From the NCBI GenBank assembly GCA_013298075.1, contig JAAFJG010000035.1:1-47391 (forward strand): a stretch of DNA of 47,391 nucleotides, given 5' to 3'. Every line of letters starts with the position of its first letter. Position 1 is the stretch's first letter. The notes beneath the pieces are model-generated. The model saw only the letters and a list, made by a program, of their open reading frames with translations, searched no databases and was not told the DNA's origin. Of this stretch, positions 42,780 to 47,391 are shown piece by piece. The position numbers and the translations under genes are program-made. The DNA is from Cytophagales bacterium (GTDB taxonomy: Bacteria; Bacteroidota; Bacteroidia; Cytophagales; Microscillaceae).

Positions 42780-43895
42780 ATGATGGGTGAATTTTTGAGC
42801 CAAAAAATAAAATTTTATAGTTTTATGGCTATGTTTTTCTTGGTTTATGTGCATGGGTACAATCTCAATGAAACTTATTTGTATTCGAGTTCATTGGTGC
42901 GAGAGCCAATGACATTCACGACTTTTTTCGAGTATTTTTTTTCGAATGGTTTATTGCGTTTTCGTATTCCTTTGCTTTTCATTATTTCAGGTTATTTATA
43001 TGCTTTCAACGATTATAAACCTTATCAACAAAGAACTTTAAAACGACTAAGAACTTTAGGAATACCTTATTTAATATGGGGTTTTTTTGCTCTTTTGCTG
43101 ACTTATTTATTAGAATTTAATCCTTTGATGAGAGAGGCAATCAAATCGAGTTATCAAACCAGAATGAGCGAAACGATAATTTTTGTCCAAGATTATCATT
43201 TTGAACATTGGCTAATGAGAATGATTGTTCCTTTGGCATTTCAATTATGGTTTATTCGAGTTTTATTGGTATATAGTATTGCTTATCCTTTGTTGAGATG
43301 GTTTGTGATAAAAACACCTAAAATTTGGTTTCTTATTTCATTCTTTTTTTGGTTTGTAGGGTTGAATTTATTTTTTATTGAATCGGAAGGATTATTATTT
43401 TTCTCGTTAGGAATTTGGTTACAGAAAACAAATTTTGACATAGAAAAATCACCAAAATACTTAAATCCTACAATTTTAATGATTATTTTTGTTTCGAGTT
43501 GTTTTATAAAAACATATTTAGCTTTTCAAGGATATAATTTTTTAAATGGATTTAATACAGTTTTGATGTTTTTTTTGTATAAAATAACAGAAATAACAGG
43601 TTTTATTGGTATTTGGTATGGAGGAAATAGTGTGGTAAGATGGGCAAATAAACAAAAAATATTACAAAAAATAATGTCTTTTTCGTTTATGATTTATGCT
43701 TTTCATGTGCCAATTTTATATTTTGTGATGTTAGCAGTCAATCATTATTTGAGAAATTGGCAATATCATCGATTTTTTACCTATTTATTTATACCTATAT
43801 TTATTGTTATGGTATCAATTTTAACAGGTTTTTTATTGCGAAAATTTACTCCAAAGGTATATCATATATTGACAGGAGGAAGAGGAATAATATAA
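42780..43895 (+). CDS. Acyltransferase family 3 membrane protein
   Basis: This 371-residue integral membrane protein has about ten helices. The first, KIKFYSFMAMFFLVYVHGYN, carries the conserved His of acyltransferase-3 (OafA/NodX/WecH type). RFRIPLLFIISGYLYAF is the second-helix signature with R-x-P-L-F-F-x-x-S-G-like spacing. FQLWFIRVLLVYSIAYPLLR fits the W-F-(I/L)-x-x-L segment. These enzymes acetylate or succinylate glycans at the inner membrane using acyl-CoA. The target is unknown, perhaps an exopolysaccharide or LPS sugar. Two ATGs stand in tandem; the first is used. It converges on the SiaB-like gene with a 19-bp gap. Confidence 0.88.
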   Translation: MMGEFLSQKIKFYSFMAMFFLVYVHGYNLNETYLYSSSLVREPMTFTTFFEYFFSNGLLRFRIPLLFIISGYLYAFNDYKPYQQRTLKRLRTLGIPYLIWGFFALLLTYLLEFNPLMREAIKSSYQTRMSETIIFVQDYHFEHWLMRMIVPLAFQLWFIRVLLVYSIAYPLLRWFVIKTPKIWFLISFFFWFVGLNLFFIESEGLLFFSLGIWLQKTNFDIEKSPKYLNPTILMIIFVSSCFIKTYLAFQGYNFLNGFNTVLMFFLYKITEITGFIGIWYGGNSVVRWANKQKILQKIMSFSFMIYAFHVPILYFVMLAVNHYLRNWQYHRFFTYLFIPIFIVMVSILTGFLLRKFTPKVYHILTGGRGII

Positions 43896-43914
43896 ATATC
43901 ATCTTACAAAAAAA

Positions 43915-44604
43915 TTATTCAGATTCTTTTGCTTTGTTGGTAGGTGGCGTTTCGTTACTTTCTTCTTCAATTTCCTCAATTTCGATTCCCATTTGTAAAA
44001 TTTCTTCTAAATGTTTTGGTTCTTCTTTGTGTAATTTTTGTAATTCTTTAGGAGAAATTTCAACTTTTAATACAAATAAATAGCTATCATCATCTTGAAA
44101 AGGAATAAATTCGAAGTCTAATTTTCCAGTTGTTTTTCTTGCCATGTCAATCAAACCCAAACCTGCTCCGCCTTTGGTAGATAGTTTTCCTTCTTTGATT
44201 TGTTTGCGATACATTTCTTTGAGTTCGGCTCTGGTTGCTCCATTGACAATATTGAGCATTGTTTCTAATTTTTCTCTTTTATCAGTAGAAATTCGATTAG
44301 AAGTAATTACATAATAAGTGTCTAATTTTTTGCCGATTAAAAACAAACCTTTTCCCACGATTTCCTCTGTAAATTCGTCGGAATGTCGTGTCATATTTTG
44401 CAAAGTTTCTATTAAAACGTGATAAATTCTTCGTCTTGTGGTGATGGTTTCATCTTTTCCTATAATTTCATCTTCTGCCATTACAGTAAACATTTTTGTA
44501 ATTTCATGACTGAAATCACCCATATATACCAACGAAATTCCGTTAGTATTTAATTCTTCATAGACTGTAAGCACAGATTTTAACAAGCGAACATCAAGTT
44601 TCAT
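43915..44604 (-). CDS. SiaB-family protein kinase-like (DUF6272)
   Basis: This 229-residue soluble protein shows a GHKL-ATPase layout without a dimerisation domain. The N-box-like RRRIYHVLIETLQNMTRH has Glu and Asn for Mg-ATP, and the G-box-like GGAGLGLIDMARKT lies near 145-160, with strands and the FEFIPF segment after it. This is the pattern of SiaB-type kinases, which phosphorylate a partner anti-anti-sigma-like protein (SiaC) in a partner-switching pathway. No SiaC or SiaA gene is next to it. The last 35 residues are acidic (EIEEIEEESNE), probably a flexible tail. The long spacing between boxes is typical. Monocistronic as far as seen. Confidence 0.75.
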   Translation of the reverse strand: MKLDVRLLKSVLTVYEELNTNGISLVYMGDFSHEITKMFTVMAEDEIIGKDETITTRRRIYHVLIETLQNMTRHSDEFTEEIVGKGLFLIGKKLDTYYVITSNRISTDKREKLETMLNIVNGATRAELKEMYRKQIKEGKLSTKGGAGLGLIDMARKTTGKLDFEFIPFQDDDSYLFVLKVEISPKELQKLHKEEPKHLEEILQMGIEIEEIEEESNETPPTNKAKESE

Positions 44605-44689
44605 ATTTTTTTTATTAGAATTTTATTTACAAAGATATAAATCTTACACTAATCTTACATTACATTTAACAATTATTATGCAAAATATT

Positions 44690-45262
44690 TTATTCATTTT
44701 GATAATCTTTCATTTCATTGATAAAATATTCTTTCAAACGTTTTGCTTCTTCTTCTAATTTATTCATTTTTGATGAATATTCTTGATTTTCAGATGATAA
44801 AACTTCTTTATCAACGATTATATTTATACATTTTTCTTTCTCAAAAAAAAACTTTATTTCTCTATATTTTAATGTTTCATAATCGTTTTGTGATTCGAAA
44901 ATCAATATTAATTTCCCATCGTTATCGTATAAATATTCTGTTTCATAAATAATTTTATCTATCATTTCTATTATTTTATACATACGTAACGTAGGTTCAT
45001 CGCTTGTATAACTATAATAAGAAGATTGTTTGTATTGTTTTTTTTTGGCATCATGCCACGCAAATTTGTGATGATTAAAAACGATACTATTTTCATAATA
45101 TTGATTTTTTTTCGTTTTTTCTTTGATATAATTATATAAATCTTGAATATTTCGAGTGCTACTGGGCTGTCTTTTAGGGCGAGTATTTTGTGCTGTGATA
45201 GAAAATATAACAGAAAATGCCATAAAAATAAATGAAAATAAAATAATAATTTTTTTTAACAT
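44690..45262 (-). CDS. Uncharacterised secreted protein
   Basis: The 190-residue protein has a signal peptide (about 1-24, IILFSFIFMAFSVIFSITAQ, ending TAQ). The mature region is charged and mixed alpha/beta, with KTKKNQYYENSIVFNHHKFA and YLYDNDGKLILIFESQNDYE (20 residues), and a helical, probably coiled-coil C-terminus (SSKMNKLEEEAKRLKEYFI). I recognise no family. The YDNDGKLI segment is reminiscent of RHS/YD-type or toxin-immunity beta strands, but one occurrence is not enough to say more. It is 85 bp upstream of the SiaB-like gene on the same strand. Confidence 0.65.
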   Translation of the reverse strand: MLKKIIILFSFIFMAFSVIFSITAQNTRPKRQPSSTRNIQDLYNYIKEKTKKNQYYENSIVFNHHKFAWHDAKKKQYKQSSYYSYTSDEPTLRMYKIIEMIDKIIYETEYLYDNDGKLILIFESQNDYETLKYREIKFFFEKEKCINIIVDKEVLSSENQEYSSKMNKLEEEAKRLKEYFINEMKDYQNE

Positions 45263-45412
45263 AATTTAGAATAAATGAAATTTATTTTTATTTCATCTTA
45301 ATCAACAACGAAAAGAATATTTTTTTGGTATTTAATTTTTGTGAAATATTAGTATCTACACAAATTTAGGATAAAAATTTTAAAAAATAGATAATGTCCG
45401 AATAATATTTGT

Positions 45413-45720
45413 AGTTCATAGGATATGAGTGCGGATATAATTTTATTCTATATGAATAGAGATACTATTTAGGGAGCATATAAAAAATAAACTACCCACT
45501 CAAAAAAAACTATTTTTAGTTCCCTCACCGAAGGTGAGAGGGGTGGGGTATAATATTTTCTACTTAGTCCCTTATTAAAAAAAAAAATAATTTCAAAAAT
45601 GCAGAGATTTTGGCTAAAGTTAATGGTTGAATTTTTTAGTATCCTCCAGATAAATCTGGAGGTAATTCAAGAAAAAAAATTTGAAAAAAAACCATTTTCT
45701 GTACAAATTTCCTAAAAACC
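45413..45720 (+). mobile_element. MITE-1 copy 7, interrupted by a MITE-2
   Basis: The left part AGTTCATAGGATATGAGTGC... and right part (TTGGCTAAAGTTAA, CCTCCAGATAAATCTGGAGG, AAATTTCCTAAAAACC) together make one MITE-1. The sequence is split after GAATAGAGATACTA by the MITE-2 at 45472-45571. Confidence 0.85.
45472..45571 (+). mobile_element. Minimal 100-bp MITE-2 inserted in MITE-1
   Basis: From GGGAGCATATAAAAAATAA to TTTTCTACTTAGTCCC with TTA on both sides (45469-45471, 45572-45574). The whole AT-rich core is missing; only both outer arms and CTCACCGAAGGTGAG (a small hairpin) remain. It shows that the ends are sufficient for movement or that the core can be deleted. Confidence 0.88.
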
Positions 45721-45727
45721 TATTTTT

Positions 45728-47200
45728 TTAATCTAAAACCAATTTATTCAAATAAACTTCTTTTTTACTTTCGAGAGTAAACCAAGAAAAATATTCTTTA
45801 TTTTCTTCTTTAGTAATTGCCATTGTACCTAAGAAATTGATTTTTTCACCGCCATATTTTATATTATCCAAATACAAACGCAGTTCACCTGTTTTATTTT
45901 CGGTAAAATAAAATGCCCAATGTTTTGCTCCTTGCCCCAAAATCACGTAAGGAGCGGTATGGGTGATGTCCGCATTAAAAGGTCCATAAGTTTTTTCATT
46001 TGAAAAATGTAAAGAAATAGTTTTATTAGGATTTTCTGAAATGACTACCCATTCTTCACTTTTGGGTGCAAATTTTAAAGAAATAATTTTATTATAAATT
46101 CCTTTGAAATATTTGTCATTGATAAACAGTGAATCTTTACCTACTCCTGCATTTTTGATAATGGCAATAGTTTTTCTACTTTCACTCACACAATATTTAT
46201 CTACATTTTTTGAAAAAACTCCGTCTCCCGTAAAATGTAAAGTTTTGGTGGCTTTATCAATATAATTAAATTTATTATACTCTTCGCCCATATCAATATT
46301 ATCGACTTGTTTTTGGTAAGGTCCGTATAATTTATCATTGCCTAGATAATAAAATTTATCGTTTTTTACGACGCTCAAACCATAGTTTGTTCCTCTTTGT
46401 GTTAGATTTTTAAAGTCAAATTCAGGTGTATCAATTTTTTCCTGTTGGTATGTTCCTACTTCTCCATTATGTGTTATGAGTGTAAAACCGTTGATTTCTT
46501 TTCCATTCTGCTTGATAGGAGTACCTCCTTGTTTTTCTACTAAAATTACCCATCTATTTCCTGCGCCTTCTATAAACCCAAAAGAATGAATAGTTTTATA
46601 AGGTCCTAATTTAGTACCGTTTGAAAAAGTTACATAACATTCTTCAGGTTTTTCGACGTAAGCCAATGCCCATCTAGTTCCATCAGCACTCAAATAATAA
46701 TCGATAATATCAGCGTAAGGTCCGTAGGCTTTTCCATTCACTATAATTTTATTAGTACCTTCTGATTGATTGATTAAAGCATGCGCCCAAGTTTTTTTAG
46801 CAATTTTTAGTGTAATTGGATATTCAGGTAAAAGATAATTTCCTAATTGTTTTCCGTTTAAAAACACCAAACTTGTATCGCCTCTTGAGTCTATAAACCC
46901 CCAAGAGCTAAGATTAAAAGTAGGTTTTTCGACTAATCTTCTGTCAAAAGGACCATATACTTTTTCGCCGATATGATAATTTCTGGTAAATTTTTTCACA
47001 TCAGCCGTTACTACAATATAACCTAATTCATCTTGATAAATACCAAGTGAATTTTCGTTTTGGGCTACTACTTCATCCGTTGTGAGTGTGTATATTTTTT
47101 TTTTAGTAATTAGGTTTCTGGGTATTTCTTGTGCATTTATAATATTTAAACTAAAAAGACAACATAAAATACTACTTATCCAAAAAAAATTTTTTTTCAT
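45728..47200 (-). CDS. Secreted repeat protein with recurring YGPF/YGPY motif
   Basis: This 490-residue protein has a signal peptide (about 1-23, ending IINAQ). The mature protein is a series of beta-rich repeats of about 45-60 residues carrying (V)-(N/G)-G-K-x-(Y/L)-G-P-(F/Y). Occurrences: KVYGPFDRR, KAYGPYADI, KLGPYKTIH, KLYGPYQKQ and KTYGPFNAD, each followed by a strand with a Trp-rich WALAYV/WVILVE/WVVISE-type segment. This looks like a beta-propeller or beta-solenoid. It has no sorting domain and no enzyme motif. I know similar hypothetical proteins only as Bacteroidota lineage-specific. A composite mobile element ends eight bases after its stop. Confidence 0.7.
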   Translation of the reverse strand: MKKNFFWISSILCCLFSLNIINAQEIPRNLITKKKIYTLTTDEVVAQNENSLGIYQDELGYIVVTADVKKFTRNYHIGEKVYGPFDRRLVEKPTFNLSSWGFIDSRGDTSLVFLNGKQLGNYLLPEYPITLKIAKKTWAHALINQSEGTNKIIVNGKAYGPYADIIDYYLSADGTRWALAYVEKPEECYVTFSNGTKLGPYKTIHSFGFIEGAGNRWVILVEKQGGTPIKQNGKEINGFTLITHNGEVGTYQQEKIDTPEFDFKNLTQRGTNYGLSVVKNDKFYYLGNDKLYGPYQKQVDNIDMGEEYNKFNYIDKATKTLHFTGDGVFSKNVDKYCVSESRKTIAIIKNAGVGKDSLFINDKYFKGIYNKIISLKFAPKSEEWVVISENPNKTISLHFSNEKTYGPFNADITHTAPYVILGQGAKHWAFYFTENKTGELRLYLDNIKYGGEKINFLGTMAITKEENKEYFSWFTLESKKEVYLNKLVLD

Positions 47201-47391
47201 GATTTTAATTGTAAATTATATTTAAACAACAATTTTTTTAATATTTAAAAAAAATATGTTGGTAATATGTAGAACATAAATATATACGTAAATAATAAAA
47301 AAAAGTAAATTTATTTAATAGAGTTTTTTAAATGGTAGCTAAAAATTGACAAAAATCATTAAAAATTCGAGAAAAAAGAAAAAAAATCCGT

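Noticed and set aside
43915-45262. SiaABC-type partner-switching operon
   Set aside because: Only the SiaB-like kinase is present; the gene upstream encodes a secreted unknown, not SiaC or SiaA.
12649-45720. MITE-1 hairpins as Rho-independent terminators only
   Set aside because: The CCTCCAGATAAATCTGGAGG stems are not followed by a clean T-run, occur in both orientations and come with fixed flanks and target duplications, so they are parts of a mobile element, although incidental termination cannot be excluded.

Overview
The window looks like chromosome from an AT-rich member of the Bacteroidota, probably Cytophagales-like. I judge this from several lines. There are type IX secretion (T9SS) parts: a PorZ-like protein, a PorV-like barrel and a C-terminal sorting domain. 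Families typical of the phylum are present (head-GIN/DUF2807, SiaB-type kinase, 7TM-DISM, BlaR1/TonB M56). At least ten upstream regions carry the phylum's own promoter pattern, TTTG or TTG, 18-21 bases, then TAnnTTTG. No species is claimed. I see no transposase, integrase, phage module, CRISPR array or rRNA.

Layout. 1-5.6 kb: minus-strand housekeeping genes (alpha/beta hydrolase, PyrR-like regulator, ABC ATPase, TPR protein, fused beta-oxidation enzyme). 6.0-10.4 kb: a plus-strand surface/secreted cluster, made of a large T9SS lipase-like protein behind a six-copy octanucleotide repeat and two tandemly duplicated lipoproteins. 10.6-20.1 kb: GlgE, tRNA-Phe, PorV-like barrel, unknown protein, MnmA, a nest of repeats, a small membrane protein, an ATP-grasp enzyme, a lysozyme-like protein and tRNA-Leu. 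20.3-29.4 kb: a second repeat nest holding a broken prmC remnant, an MFS sugar transporter, M1 peptidase, head-GIN protein, polysaccharide flippase and 7TM-DISM receptor. 29.6-37.3 kb: speD, prfA, rpmH, porZ, mraY, a small coiled-coil protein and an SGNH-like protein. 37.3-47.2 kb: VWA protein, M56/TonB protein, OmpL47-type protein, acyltransferase 3, SiaB-like kinase and two unknown secreted proteins.

The outstanding feature is the intergenic DNA. I count four families of small non-coding elements with terminal inverted repeats (called here MITE-1 to MITE-4). MITE-1 is about 200 bp, with ends GGTTC...GAACC, up to three internal stem-loops, and an 8-bp target duplication in two copies. MITE-2 is 100-470 bp, with ends GGGA...TCCC and a TTA/TAA duplication in five complete copies. 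MITE-3 has ends related to GTTAC[G/T]GTAATT. MITE-4 is 120 bp, with a 6-bp duplication, seen once whole and once as an end fragment. They insert into each other, carry internal tandem duplications, lie beside gene remnants, and supply stop codons or spurious N-termini to neighbours. No transposase is in the window, so they must be moved in trans or be fossils.

The best candidate for a new regulated system is the AAAATCGC x6 tract before the T9SS lipase. Loss of one unit would join an upstream ATG in frame and give the protein a proper basic signal-peptide n-region, which is the layout expected of a phase-variable switch.
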